Assembly (NCBI GenBank): GCA_009760855.2
Contig: WPIO01000003.1
Location: 241,001-305,000, forward strand
Length of the DNA: 64,000 nt
Direction: 5' to 3'
Origin: Cristatella mucedo
Taxonomy: Eukaryota > Bryozoa > Phylactolaemata > Cristatellidae
Under the pieces are notes generated by a model that was not told the origin of the DNA, did no database searches, and saw only the letters and a list, made by a program, of their open reading frames with translations. Positions 33,801-49,200 of the stretch are shown here, piece by piece (position 1 is the stretch's first letter; every line of letters begins with the position of its first letter). A program made the translations under genes and the position numbers.

Positions 33801-36800
33801 GCGTAGGAATGGAACAGCTAATTTATTGTCCAAACAGGACCTGAGGGTGCAAAGAGGCTGAAACTGGTGCAGCAGTTCAGCTAGGTACAAAGGAGCCAAG
33901 CCGAGGCAGCCCTAGGGGATTTTTAAGAAAATACTGCGTACTGTTTTATGCTGCGTGCACGGGGCTCGCGCGCCGACTTACTTGGCATGTGAGCAGCTTT
34001 GTTACTTATTGTGCTATGTGTCAGCTTGTGAGCCTCGTGTTGCCGGTCTGCTCCCATTTATTAGTAGATTGTTTCTGTAGTGGCTTGCTGTGGTGAGAGG
34101 ATCAGCTTGTTTCAATGATGCCAGTATGTGTGCACGTGCGAGTCTGCGCACACGCACTTGCCCTTTTTTCCAGTCGCAGCAACTAGTTGGCTCAAGCCTG
34201 GGGGTAGCTTGATTCGTCGGTCTTGTAACAGCACCCAGTGAACCCATGTATAAGACCAACAATTGCTTGCGACCCACACCACGTGTTGCGGCCTCCTACA
34301 CTTTGAGCTGTGGAACTTACCTGCCTCGATTGAGTCTGCCTGCCATTTGATCTACTCCCGGGTGGCTTTATCGGCGACAATAATTACCTAAAAGCTGCCA
34401 CATCTCTTTGATCTGCGGCCATGAATCTTAATACCTGGGATTATTGTGAGCCAAGTCTTTTTGGTCTTGTTTCACCTGCATCCTTGAGAACTGACTGTGT
34501 GTGCTGAGCTAGAAACCAACGTCAATGGATTAGTAGCAATTTGTGAGTGTCCACAAAATGGCGTTGTCTACCTGGAACTTTGCATAAAAAGAAGAGTTGG
34601 GTGTACAGTAATCACGTGTTGACCATGCATATGCATGTACAGTCTGGCCATGGTATATTTTCATTTATTGCTGTCGTTACAGAATGGTTGAGAAAGAGTT
34701 CTTATCAACTGAGTTCATCGAGTGGACTGAAGTGTATGAATATGCACAGAGCCTTGGGAATCCTGTCTTCATCATGCCCAGCCTGCAGGTAGCATGCCTC
34801 CCGTGGTTGTACAGCACTCTGCTCTGGTTGCAGCTGTAAATAGCTTCGGCCCGACGGACTCGGTCGGTACACAAATGATGCCCAGTGTGCATATCTGCAT
34901 GACAGCTAACACATCTGCCCTGCTACTTTTTGTCTGTATTGCAATATTACTTGGAATTTGCATGGCCTTTAGCTTGCTTTGTTGCTAATGCCGGTGTAGT
35001 GCAGCTACCTCTGTACTAATAGATCGTGTAGCAACAAAAATCTAGATGTAAGCTCTTATGGGTTTTCTGTTTTCATAGCAATAACCACGTCTTTAGTTCT
35101 GTGGTCGATATCAGCTTTTTAAATTAGCCTCCGTGATGGCTGGGAATGTAGCGTGCTTTAGTTGTGCAACCACAAATCTGGCTACAATATGTAAAAGTAA
35201 TAAAAAAAAAGCGATCAGTTGATTTATTATCCTCATTTGTAAAGCACCAGGAGAGCCTCTGTGGCTATCATTCTCACTAGCAGGGTTTGTGTGTGTTTGT
35301 ACTCGGCCAAAAAGCGCCCTCAGAGTGGATGTTGTGTTCGCTCACCGAAGCCGCAGTGGGGCAGCCTGTCCCAGCCGCTGTCTGCTCCGTGCAGTGTGTG
35401 TGTGCACGTATGTGTGTGTGTGCGCATATGTGTGTGTGCACGCATGTGTGTGCCTGTGTTTGTATGCGTGTGTCCGCGTATATGCATGTTTTTGGGGTGT
35501 GTCCCAGTTGTGTCTCGAGGTTTGTGTCCCATCCGACCTCTGCTGCCCTAACTGAACTGGCGTACCACTTCCTCCCTTTCAGTGCCCTTAGGTCCACTCA
35601 GGCCAAAAAATAGCTGTCTTTTTTAATTGGAGACTGTGCATTGGAGATGTTTGCACTCTGTTGGTCCTTTCTCTTCCTGCTGACTGTGCCGGCAGGCGCA
35701 CCTTTTCCAGCCGTAAAGAGCTGCCACCTTTGCGCCACTCACTTCCTCGACTGTCTGTACTAATCGATTTATCTTTGTCTCGTGACATTAACTCTGTCGT
35801 GACCGTATGCACATTTCTCCAAGCTTAGGCTTTGAGCAGGCTGTAGAAAACTCAGCAGTATAGTGCCAGCTTAGCCTTTATAGCTTTGTAAAATTGGCCT
35901 GTCCTTGTGTGGTTGTGAGTGTGCATAGGTGGATACAGGTGTGGAGGTTTCATTAGCTGAAATGCCCTTGTGTTTGGGCTAAGGAGCCATAACCTTAGCT
36001 ACTTTATCTCTTGGAAAACGCTCACCAGTGTTAACCAAAGTTTGCAAGGAATCTATAGCGTTTTTAACTATAAAGACGTCGCATTTCTATTTATCGTACT
36101 GAAGGTACTCACATGCCTTTGTTTGTCTTTTTTCGCGACTTCCAGAGGTTGAGATGATGGGCTAGAATGATCAGAGGCAAAAATAATGACAGAAGCCTGA
36201 CTTGAGTATGCTAGGCTTGCCTTGTACCAAATCATCGTGGAATTTGAGCAATACGCAGACCGATTTGTGTAGTTATTTAACCTTGTAAAAATTTGAGATT
36301 GGTTGTTATGAGTCGATCTCTTCACACACACACGGTTCGTTTGCGTGCAGGGATATTAGCAGTGGATATACTGTAAGTGGGCTCTGTGCAGAGCCACTGC
36401 ATTGTGCAGGGTAGGAATGGTGACGTTGAAAGCACGTCTCTGCACGCCCTGCCTTGAGTGCACTAATTGCACCTTCAGTATGATGATCCTTGGTGTAAAC
36501 TTTACAGACATCTCAGGTTAGTGAAATAATTATACATTTGCATAGGAGCTTTACAGAACTTGCTCTCTTTCTAGGCACTTTATATATGCTGCAAAGAAAC
36601 CGTGGTCAAATGGTTAGTGGTAACAAGCACAGTCGCAACAAGCATAACATGGTTAGAGGTGATATGCACAGGGTCAGCACGCAAAGAATCCCCTTGGGGG
36701 TAATGAGAGTATGTGTCTCCAAAAGCTTCCGTGTATAGTTATCGTGAGAAGTCAGGCTTGAAGGCACTTTTTGAGAGAAAAAAAGACATGCCTTAAAACG

Positions 36801-39800
36801 CTGAGCACCGTGCAGCAGGATATACCAGCCGAACCATGGGAATGAGAAAGTTTCGCACTCCACACGTACATGTCACCCACCAAGTTTACAGGAGCGTCTC
36901 TCCATTCTCGTCAGCAAAGGCTGCAACTGAAAAGATTTTGGCTGACTTCCCATGGGTACTCGCTCGATTTCAAAATCCATGCAGCTCTTAACACTGGCAT
37001 CACTGCTCTCTGGTCACTTCAATGCCCTACAGGAAAAAATTGTTCGATGATGTTACCGTTGGATGTAGCTGCAGTGATAAAGACACGAGCATTCGGCTGA
37101 AGGTGCCTTCAGTATTTCAACCCCCTCTAGTTGCTCTCTGGCAGAGACGTTAGCCCAATCATTGCTCGACATGCTGGATAGGCTGCTGCTCTGTATTATG
37201 CATTGCCATGTAGCTGGTAGTCCAGGCTCTCCCAGTTACCTTCACTTCTATTCCGATTATGTCAGCTTCTTGTTGTCAGCTCTTGTCATTGAAGCTGTCA
37301 GAGGCAGCTGTTGCTTGTTTGAGTGATGAACTTGTTGGTGCATGTGTTCGTTGATGGATATTAACACATAGTCAGGCTATACTATTTTTTCCGCCACCGT
37401 AGTAGAGAGAGTGACAGCGACAGAGAGAAAAGGTTCGATCAAAGTCGAACGGCAGGCAGAGAATGGTGCATCCGCTTGGCCCAAGCCACTGGAGGCAAGT
37501 TGTCTGCCACAACAAGACGAATGTGGGTTCGGGCATGTCTGACCTCGAGAGGCTTGGCCTTGCAGCTAGCAAGAACTTGGATAGCCAGCAGTTGCTACAA
37601 ATCCACTATTTAATGCCAGTGATGATGCCCTCTTTTATTTGCTTTCAGTAAGTTTGTCAATTTAATGCCGTGAGCACTTGCAAACGTTTTCAAGCACTTG
37701 CACACACATTGACAAAATGACAGGCAAGCCCTTCATGATTTTACGTGTCCTTAGTGATAATGTAGCCACTAAATGGATGGACTTGATGGAACTAATGGAC
37801 TTGAGGTGTGTGCTTTATGAGGTGTGTCGTTGCTAAGCTGATAGCACTGCCTGATTGCTCGGCCCTGCTTGGTGGGTTGCAATGCCCTGCGTGCAGCCGT
37901 GAGTTATCGAGCGAATCTCCAGTACCCCCCTCCTGACTATTGCAATTCATTTGCAGACATACAAGCTGGTGAAAGCTTGGAACCATTTTGAGCACGGCCG
38001 TCTCTGGGAAGCCTTGCGTTATTGTGAGACGATAGCCGAAAAAGTGGTGGCACAGCCCTTGCTGTTTCCCACGGAAATGGTGAAGCAGCTTGTCGAGGTA
38101 AATAGCCGGTCTCTGCTCAGAGCCTGTAGCTCAGTGTCGCTTGTAGGCGTTTAATATTGCTAAAAATAGCACTGCATCTCTTGAGTGATACCGAGTTTCG
38201 AAGACTCTCAGTGGCATCTTCTAGCTCTGTTCAAGGTTTGAACAATGTTATAATGTGCTGTTTAAAAATACACCGTCATCCTTAAGTTTTGCTGCTTTAG
38301 CTCTCTCCTGTGAGTAGGACTACTGTACATTTTTGGTAACTATTTAAGAATGTCCTCTTTCATTTGCCATCAAGCAGTAGTGTTTCCATCGGTATCCTAT
38401 TGCGTATGACGACTTCTAAGCACTGACATGAGAAACCCGGAAGTGGGCGTGTTTTCTTGCCAGTCCCCTCCCCTGTAGCAAGATGATAGCTTGCTTACCG
38501 ATGGTCGGCTGCTGTTCCGGGTTTTAGTGGCTGGGCTGGAAGCATTACTCCCCTCACTCTCTGGATGTTATTCGAGAAAAATCTGCTAGTGGAGCCAATT
38601 GGTTGCGTTGCAGTAACGGTAAGCTTGGCTGACACCCATTGGGTGTTATTTTCAGCCGTTATTCATTGAATACAAGGTCGTTGATGTGCTAGTACATTGA
38701 GGACATTTGACAGACACCCAGCGACCATGGTCGTAGCCGGCAGCCGGTATTTACACGTGCGTGTAATTTAAGCAGCTATGACCAAGGGAGGCTGCCACGC
38801 AGATTTTGTGATGGACCAGCTGTGGTCTTATCATCTTGGGAAGGTTAGCAATCGAGAGATAGCTCGAAACTTGGTATAAGTGAAAAAGCTGTTCGATAAA
38901 ACGTTCGGAAAATGTCCGTGCTAGCGACGATGACGAACCTGCCTGAGTCTGGCTGCCGTCTGGTTTCTATCACGGTAAATGAAAATGGAGTGCTTCTAAG
39001 GCCCATAGTGCTGACCTGCTCGAGTCCATGCCAGAACACTCGAGCGTAGCACCGGCACAATCCTAACAGACCGTTAAGCAAAGACTCATAGAACACCGGC
39101 TTATGGCAAGGATAGCTCCACATCAGACGAAAGCCAGCAAAGAAGTGAGCCTTGAGTGGGCATGGCATCAGCCATTAGATGGCCTGAGATTGGGGGGTTC
39201 AATGTAGGCTGAGACCTCTAGGCAGTAGGAAGAGATCACTGGAGACAAAGTATGAGACAAATGGTAAGCAGTTTGGCCTGCTATACATCCCGTGCAACTC
39301 CAAAACTCGTTGTCCATGCTAGGTCGAATAGCAGACATTGCTAATAATCGGTTACATTGCTAATCGAGGAGGGGGTTCGCATCCTGCTATCATCAGTGCT
39401 GCCACTGAAGCGATGTTGTTACCATGCTATACTATATAAATCGTGCGTTGGGCTGTTGTATTTATTTTTGTGCCAACTTCCACTCCTTTGGATGGGTAGT
39501 TTTAAAGCAGCATACTGCAGCAGTCGACCAGGCAGTCCTAGTTGGGTAGGTACGGCAAAACCTATAGCTGCTAGTGTAGATGTAGCTCGCCAAGGTCTCT
39601 AGCTATTAGGTGGTGGCATTGCTGGTGCTGAGTTGGCGGTGTATGTGGTCTTGCTTATAGAATTCGTTAGTAATTAGGTCTGTCTGAAAGGTCTCATGAT
39701 TATGCAGTTGATTAGTGTGGCAGCCGGTGCTGATGCTGCAAGCAAAGGGCATCCAGTTTGTAGTGTCATTATATTGTTGGGTAAAGTTTTCCGAAGGGTA

Positions 39801-42800
39801 TATCACTACATTAGTCTCCTGTTCTCGTTTGGTGTGTTCAACACTGTTTGCACGATGCCTGCACCCACACTAGATCCTGTGGCAACAATCTGGCAGCTTC
39901 TGTTGTGGCTCGTATCATCGTGGCGCATGCGTGCCGACAAAGCTCAAATCGTTTCATCTGGCTTTGGTGACACCCACTTCTTGCCAATGCCTACATCGGG
40001 TCTCCAGTACTGTATCCACTGTTGACTGCATCCACTATTGTGCTACTGATCAGTCGGTGTATGTGTGCAGTATGGTTTTGCAAGTGCCTGATGGTAATCT
40101 GAAACGTTTGAGTTGGTTTGTCCTTTTGCTAAAATTTTCTTCGTGTGCCAGCTTTATTTCATTTGGGCATCTGCTTACCTTAAGCTCGCGTACTTGGGAC
40201 TTGAGAGAGCGAGGCTATATCTTTGCAGCTGTCGGCGTTACTAAGGCATCAGAATGCAGAGGATGCGCAACACCTCGGGACGAGTGGGTTTGTTGACCCC
40301 AGCTGTAGCTTGCCGTGGCTGGACAAGCTCAATGCTGTACACGAGAGGCTTGAAGTAAGATGTGAACAGCACAGCTGCCACGCCACATCTATTTTCATTG
40401 CAGTCTGACAAACTATAGTAGCCAGTGAGGCACCGCTTGGTGTACTAGAGGTATTCTGTTGCCATGAATTTATCGAGCCTAGTGATGTGATATTATGATT
40501 CGAGACCGTGGCACACTCACTTGAAGAGTGTGTGTGTGTGTGTGTGTGTGTGTTTGTGTGCGCGCGCCAGCGAGCATGTGTGTATGTGCACGAATGCGTG
40601 GGTGGGTGTGTTTTGCTTGTGTGGATGTGTATGTCATGTGTTTTGTATTGTGTATGTGTACACATGTTCACTAATTCGCCATGAATTATTATGCGTTTCC
40701 TATAGAACAAAGTTGAAGGGCAAAATAATTGATGAGCAAAATAGTCTTATTGCCTCACAATACTTGATTCATGTTTTATTTCCAATTGACTTTAAATAAA
40801 AATTACTTTGCCCAATTTGGAGTGAGTTACTCCTGTTTCGGCCCCTGTCTTCAAAGTATGCCTCTGTGTACCTGCATGTGTTGATTGCATTCCTTTTTTA
40901 AACCTGCACCAATTTGAAGTTACTTGTGATATTTAGTTAGCTGACTCCGATTTGTTTTAGGCTGGCACATACGATACGACTTTGATGCCATCTGTAGTGG
41001 CTAACGCTCACGGAACCAACCTGGAGCTACCGACTGGCAATGCTGTTGCTCAAAACGCTACTTCAGATTCCAGCAGATCTGCACCACATTATCGAGGACA
41101 TGATGAGGTACCTGGTGTACAACAACATTCTGCATCAGGAGCTGATGCTAATATGTTGCCAGCTGCAACCACAAATTCAGTTCAGCACTATGATTATGAT
41201 GCCGAAACCTCTGTAGATCACTACGGTGAGTGTCACTATTGATGTGTTTCACATTCGTATAATTTGCTTTGATCCAAATATGCATGTATATATATAAATA
41301 TACTGGGTGTATATTTTTCTATGGCATTCTGCACCTACTTACATACCCGTGTTTAATTTGTACAGTTTAGAGGAGACAATTTAGTGGCTAGAGATATGTT
41401 GTGGCATACCCAATCAACCATCACCAATCTTTAGGCCGGCAGGCAGAGCTGACATGACACTCACGGCCACCGGTTAGTAGGACCATTAACTGGTAATTGC
41501 TTCATGAATCATACACGGGTAAATGGACAAAGCACTTGAAAACACTAAAAGGAAAACTACACTAGAGTAGATGGAAAGCTGAATGGAACATATGCATGTA
41601 TAGCTGAGACTTATGAAGCCGAAGCTAATTTTATACTTTCAGTGAATACGAGCTGAAGGCCCTATCAATAAAAGATTTCGGTTTAGTGTGAGGAACCGTG
41701 AGATGACTAGTAGCCAGGAGCAAGTGGTGCAAGAGGACAGTTGTGGAGCAAGGAGGTCGGATAAGTAGGCTGGTGCAAGCGAGTGAAGCAACCTGTAAGC
41801 CAGATCTTGGAGTCGATTCCAACAAAGGTGATGTGATGTGGCAATTATGCCGTTGACGACAGACCAAACTAGCTCCTGGGTGTTGCACCAGTTGTTGTAG
41901 TCGATTAAGACCACATGCCTGGATTTCTTATTTGAGGAGTTATTATCTAGACGTCATCTTATTATCGTTTGGACTGGTTTGGCTGTCTTACTCTTGTTTA
42001 AGCAGGCCCTGGTATTGGCAATGCTGCTCAGCTGGAAGTTGGCCAACTTGGAAGTATGCCCTATTCAAGAACAAGTCGTTTGGAATATCATATCCAGATT
42101 ATGGTGGAATTCACTGGTGTGGTGCTAGATGAACCAATCTTGAGGCTGTACTAGGCTTTTCCTTTAGCATTAGGGTTGTCTTATCATTGTTTAACTGTAA
42201 GAGGTTAGTGGCCGTTCAAGTACACGCCATCGATGTAAACCGCAAGCAAATTGAGTCGAATGCAGAGCAAGGCTTAGAAGGGTCGAAGCATTGGTAGAGC
42301 TGAGTGTCATTTGCAAAGAAATTAAAGACAAGATTGTGTTTGGCAAATACATCGGCCAGAGGGAGAGTGTACACTCGGGCGATAACTATGTACATGCTCC
42401 TCGAGAGGCCATATTTTGATGCTGGTGGAGCCACAACCAGCTGAGCGGCTTGGGAGCGACATCCTTAGCAAAGCAAGCGATGAGTCGCACCTTGTGGAGA
42501 CATATAGGTAGTGGCGAAGACAGGTGGTGGGTTGGGGGAATTGCCCCCCCCCAGAGCATTAGCAACTTAGGTGTCTCCCTATGGGGGCATGAAATGGAGC
42601 AGGGGCAGTCTAGTAAGGATATGGGCATGGTAGGTAGGTCCACTTTATTTCAGAAACTTTGCTGCATCCTGATTTATAAGGTTAACGTTTTTCGATATCA
42701 TTGTGTGCCTTACCTCCCTGGTGAGACCTAAAGGCTGATGACTTGCCCCCAACATGAAAATGTTGACTGCCTTTGCATATAGGCATCTCTATGATGGGAT

Positions 42801-45800
42801 ATATGGACAGAAATGAACTGAATCAAATCAATTTCGTGCCATAAATAGGTAGTTGTTGGTGCCTTTTCAGAATCGAGCCTTGATAAAGATTAATGGTCGA
42901 GTTTTTTCCCCAAAAGAAAGGGCTAGATGCTCACGACCTTCCGGCCTCTTATTTCCCTGTGTGGTCAACCGAACACGAACCTGTGCAGCTGCAGCTAGTG
43001 CCGAAGGCTATTGAGCAAAGTGACATTTGGCAGCTTTGATTGCACTATTGAAAACTCTCTTATATAACATCCACTTAGTCCTTGTGACTTTGTGGGGTTA
43101 CGAATGGAGATAAATTACTTTGCTCAAGGAACTGTGTTTCTTTGCTCAAGGCATTCAGCTCGTCATTAACGAACAGGGCTGGAGCACTGGCAAGATTGCT
43201 TGCACACTTATAATGAGGGAAGGTCGTGCTGCTTACAAGCTGGTTTAAGTAGACTGTGGAGGGCTTAATGGCCAACTGATGCTGCCTAGGCTCCCAGAAT
43301 AGGACATCGAGCTGAAAGGACTGTCTGGTGAATGTGGCTGTACTTTGCGTTTGGAAGGCCAGCGTGGCCGAGCTAGCACAAGTCACTGGCAGATGCTTTG
43401 GACCAAAATCAGCAGGAAATTGTGCAGCATCGACTTGCAGAGAAGTAAAGTTTTGTGACGATGGCCAAGAAAGTGTCCAGGGTGGGTAAGCAGCAGGAAG
43501 CTGAAAAGCTACTTTTGGCCAAACACCATGACCACTGAACTGCTCAAGAGTGGTGCTCTGTTTGTACAGGCGAAAGCAACTTTCCACTCTTTGGTTTATT
43601 GCAAACATTGGGTTCAAGTAAGCTGAAGAAAAAGAGAGGAATACAGAGATGACCACTAGCATAGCACTGTGACTTACAGCATTGGTAAGATTATGGTTTG
43701 GGGTTTTTCTCTGGTGCATTTATTTAGGTATTTAGCACTGCATCTCGTTATTGGCATTATTATGACCAGAATATTTGTATCAGCTTGCTGCAGAACATTG
43801 GTAATAATAATAATAATAGCACACTTGATAAAGCGCCGTCAGAGAACTAAATCTCTTTCTATGCGCTCTACCCTAAACTGCTTTGCTATTTATCTGCAGC
43901 ATGTTCAGCTAGTTGCCCTATGGTCATATTGGTGGTCTGGGTAAATAGGTTTAGCCCTTGGTGTAGATAATGAGAACAAAGGTCCTAAGACTGATGTACC
44001 CCTGGTGTACCCCTTAGTTTATGGCCCACCGGATGACCGACATCTATTTACATCTATGCTCTTGGCATCTCTCACTGGGGTATGGCCTAAATCTATGTAG
44101 CGTTGTACCAGTGATCTTTAGGAATTTCATGTCGAGATATTTTTCTGAAGGATCTGATGGTAAGTTGTGTCAAATGCTAATGACACGGAAAGCACTATCA
44201 GAAAGACCCTGCTATAATTAGCATTGTTCAGACTGATCATTTTAAACCCAAAGTAGTGCAATCTTGTGGGATGGTTAGCTCAAAATCCTGATAGTAGTGC
44301 AATTTTGTGGAATGGCTAGCTCCAAATCCTAACTTGAGTTTGTGATCGGTTAACTTCTGGGCCATCGCTCGCTCAAACGACTAGCAAAAGAATTGCAGAA
44401 GAGAGTCGTGACGAAAGTTGCTTGAGTTCTCGTGATCTAGGTTAGCTTCTTAATGAGTAGCGTGATAACTGCTATTTTTGGAGATGAAGGAACTTTACCA
44501 ACGATGGGAGACATATTTACAGTATTTGTTATGGTGGACATCAAAAGAGCTGTGTACCTCTTAAAGAGAACTGTTGGGGATATGATCTAGATGACTAATA
44601 GTCTGTTTAGCTTATGAGACAAGTTTAGCCATTAGTTTAATCGAGATAGGTATGGAAGAGGGGGAGAAGAGAAGCAGGAGTGTGTAGGGCTTTACTCCAG
44701 CGGGAAAGGCAGTTTGGAGATGAATTCCCTAATCCATTCTATCTTAACCATGAAGAGGAGAAATGCTCTATGGTCTACTTTCATCATTGAGATTACTAGG
44801 CATCATTATTTGTGTGAACAGTTGAAGAGGCAGCACTCCAGTGAAACGACGACGGGAATGTCACTGCCCTAGTTCTGCTAGATCTGTCTGCTGCCTTCGA
44901 CATCATTGATCACGATGTTCTGCTTGAACGATTGAGAATAACGATCGGTCTGGCAGACAAAGCACTGGCATGGTTTAAATCGTACTTCTCTGATCGTGTT
45001 CAATCTGTGTCATTTGGCGGGTCAGGTCTCACACGAGACGGGTCACCTGTGGAGTCCCTCAAGGGTCCGTACTCGGTCCCTTGCTGTTCTCCATTTATAC
45101 ACAACCTCTGGGAAAAGTGATTAAGGCACATGGAATAAGATATCACTTCTATGCTGACGATACTCAGTTGTGTTTGACATTCAAACCGTCGGAATCTGCT
45201 GCAGCAACTGAGAAACTGAATGCTTGCCTTGCCGATATTCGATCCTGGATGTCGGAAAACTTCCTGAAATTAAATGATGATAAAACCGAACTGCTGCTCA
45301 TAGGACACCCTAAGCGTGTGGCTGGATTAAAAGGCTTTGCTCTTCTAATAGGTGGTGCTATTGTGCGACCATCACCACATGTTCGAAATTTAGGTGTCGT
45401 TTTCGACAGCTGCCTCAATTTTAAAAGCTTCATTGAGAAGACTGCTTCTACAGCCAGCCATCACGTCCGATCCCTATCCAAGATTAGGAGCCTTCTCCCT
45501 CAGTTGCTTTTAAAAAAAAAAATTAACTAGCTCCTTAGTTCTGTCTCGGCTTAATTATTGAATTCCCTTTTGGCTGGGCTACCAAAGAAAGATATTAGGC
45601 CACTGCAGCTGACTATGAATATGGCTGCAAGGCTTGTCTTCAAGTCCCAGAGGTTTGACCACATATCTCCTTTGCTGAATGAGCTAGGATAGATGCCTGT
45701 TGATCAACGGATGCAGAGCAAAGTTCTTATGCTGACCCACAAGGCCCGCCACGGCTTGGCTCCTTCGTACCTACCTGAACTGCTGCATCAGTTTCAGCCT

Positions 45801-46188
45801 CTTTGCACCCTCAGGTCCTGTGTGGACAATAAATTAGCTGTTCCATTCCTCTGCTTAAAGACCATTGGTGACAGAAGCTTTAGCTAGCTCTGCAGGTCCT
45901 AGACTGTGGAACTTGCTTCTACAATTCTTACGCAACGACAACTACTCTCCTACTGCCGACTACGGCTCATCGTTTTCAGCGGTCCTGAGCTGCTACTTCC
46001 ATGCTACTCACTACCTCAACTGCTCTCCTGACTCTGCCATGCTTTCCACTTTCTCTTTGTTGCATGAGACGAAGTCTGTTGGCTACCGAATGTGTACCGA
46101 AAGCCGCTTAGGCTGTGAGTGTGCTACACAAAACTCTCCTTCGTAATACTCACCTGATCTTTATGACTTCGTGAAGTTACAGACGGAG

Positions 46189-46273
<85 letters not shown>

Positions 46274-49200
46274 TACATGCATACATACAAGGTGGTCGAT
46301 TGTGGACTTGAGCACTTTTATAATGTTGTGATTTGCTGCATCTCAATAAAATGTCGACTTGAGCCTTTTAGTTGTAATGGATTGAGATGATGGACAATAT
46401 TTCTTAAGCGATTGACGTGAGTCCACACTACTACCCTCATTGCCAGCTCTCGACTAGCTCGACGAAGAACCGAAGAGTGATTAAAAGAATGTTTTGCAAG
46501 AGCCGAGAAAAAGAGGTTGAAAGCGGCAGCAGCAGCTACTTAGCCACCAGTTTTCAGCTATCCCGGAGTATGAAAAAGGGGACACCCTCTATGGTAGCAT
46601 CTGATAGCCAAACATTTCGTCGACGTCAGCCATGCCTCGACGACAGTATAAATGCTGAGAACGTCGGCAAGTATCCAGCTGCTAACAACCAACAGTTGAT
46701 TATGCAAAAAGTGAGCGCTCGCAAGGAACAAGTTATAAGTGGTCGCCTTGGTGATCGGCTTTAGCATTGCCAGGCTAGAGAAATTAGCATCAATTCTAAT
46801 CAAAGCGTGTGGATAATAAATACATAGTATTAGCTGGCATTCTAATAGCAGAATGTGTATTGCTATTAGTAGTAATGGTCCGGATGATAGCTTGGCACCA
46901 GAAGCCCCTCTGCTTGAGCGATCTCAACGAGCTTTCAGCGATTTCTCCTCAGGCCCATGGTGATATAGCCTTCGCCTGACCAGTCCAAATGTTCCCCCTT
47001 CCAGATTAAAGCATATAGCAGGACTCCCTGTCATAGCTCAATAAATGTAAAATAGCCACCTGCTGCACGTGCTGTGTGCTTCATAGGATATGCAGTGGCT
47101 CCCTCTGCTATGCTGGATACTGTACATGCACGTCAATGCGGCAAGAGTAATCCGGACATCTGCAATAAATGCTGAACGTTAATTTGACGCTCTGCCATAT
47201 GCAATCCTATCTTCATCTCGTGCCTCCCCGCAAGGCCTAGCTTTTGCTGTCTGCTGCTGCTGTACAGGTCTCGCACTGCATGAGCAATCTGACTTTAGGG
47301 TCCTCAAAATAGTTGGGCCGCACGTGCTTGAACACACTGCAGATGCCAATGTTTTTGCTATGACCTTGCATGTGCCGCATTCTATGACTTTATGCTATAC
47401 GTGGCGATTGCTACTGCTGCTTGTGCTTACGGATGCCTTGTTCATTATTGCAGGTGGTCCTGCTGAAGTAGCCCATTGGAATTCCTATAATCAACAGAGT
47501 AAAGCGGCTGGGCTGCCTGAACTACCGTCTTCGAAAAACTCCCTTTATCAGCAGCCACCCGAGTCGGAAAACTCTTTGCAGTGGGCGTCCAGCGAGCAAG
47601 GCCGTGGTCAAACGGCGCACTACAGTGACAGCACCGATGTCTACACTCAGCAGCAGCAGCCACTGCGTGATCCTTGGCTGCAACCCCGGTCTGCACAGGA
47701 ACAGCACGGTAGGCTTCGTTTCGTGTCCATGCTGGCAGCTCTGCCCGTGTTGCTTTCTGCCCGCCAGCTGTGCCGGCAGGCTTCAGGATCAGCCTCCCTC
47801 CATCTAGTCTTTGTACCTTAGCCTGGGTGAGATGAGCCCGCGATGCTGCCATTACATTGCTTGATACCAACCGTTTTCAATGTGTGTATCATATTAGCAA
47901 AGAGCATGGTAGTTTCAGTCCGAAAATGGAAGTGTATAATGTGAACCGACCACCCAGTGAAAGCTGCACACCGGAATGCTTACAGTAGATGCAAAACTGT
48001 GCAGCTAGGCTCGTCTGTCGCGAACTCATTAGAACACTTCTCGCGACCTGCACTGGCTCCCAATCAAGCAGCGCACTAACTCACGAACAAGTGGCATGGT
48101 TTGGTGTTGCTCTATGGGTTGGCTAGGTCTTATCACGCCCACCTGGTGCCAAAACTCAGGTGAATATTCTAATAAACCCTATTTCAAAACTTGAAAAAGT
48201 CGTTGACTGGTAGGGTTGTTTTGACCATTTTTCAAGCTTTGGTCTTGCTACATTAGCGGGCAGGTTTGTTAGTTATTACATGACCTTAAAAAGTGCGCAC
48301 ATTCGTCGAATTTGGGGGAGCAACGACCCCGACCTAGGATTGTCAGTTTCACTTCTGCATCTACAGCTTCTTACCTCCTTGGAAGAAGCATGGAGAAATG
48401 TTGTGCACGATACTTTTGGCCAGTCGATTAGCTACAGACCGAGTCAATTTGCCATTGCAAATGAGAAAGCCGCATTATTGTGCCCGCATATTAAATCAGA
48501 CAGCTGAGGGACAACAAAAAATGCGTTTTTTGCTTAGTGCATCGGGTGCACACTTTGACTGTCACTAGAAGGCACTGGTTTATATATATTAGTATATATA
48601 TATATATTGCTTGGCTTGCTTGGGCTTGCCCATGTGCGTCAAGCCCCAGGCCCAGCGGAAGCTGGAGCAGTGGTGGGTGGAAATGCCCGTCGTCTGATGC
48701 GCTGGCGGCAGCGTGCTCCTGGTGTGCTGACTGCAGGCCGCTAGCTGCTAGTGTGACTCCTGGAAAGCAACTGTCGTAAACTCACGCTAGCCCGTGTAAG
48801 CGCATTTTGGCCATAGGCAGTTGCGTCTTCCCCTGCGAGGCTGCGATGCCTAGCTTGCGTAGTTCTGACTGACTCGTGTTTTTACAGAGGAAACGCTTAG
48901 TACTACTAGTGACGACACGGGTGAAAGTATGGATGAGGACTATGCTAGGCTCAATCCTGTGGTATGTACGCAGCCATCTGCCCAGTATTTAATCATGATT
49001 TGTGATTCGTTTTATGTGCAAAACATTTGGCAGTCGTTTCCTTGCTGTCTAGAGCGCGTACAGTCACTGCATGCGCTTTTCGTATGCATGCCATGGGCGG
49101 CAGCAGCGTGCCGCGACGGATGCTGCTTCACTTGAGAGCGAGATGGAGCTGAGCTTTACTGATCGCATGGAACGAGTGCTGCCGGAACAGCGCGATAGCA

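Larger units (their letters stand above)
34789..37956 (+). other. SEC16: SEC16 intron 11
   Basis: 3.2 kb with the dispersed repeat, GT-rich repeats and a LINE fragment listed separately; otherwise nothing recognised. Confidence 0.7.

Noticed and set aside
35277-35613. Overlapping frames rich in Cys/Val and His/Thr
   Set aside because: They come from the GT-rich repeat and the dispersed repeat next to it.
38845-39168. Minus-strand frame of 107 codons in a SEC16 intron
   Set aside because: No family similarity, no splice context and a length compatible with chance.
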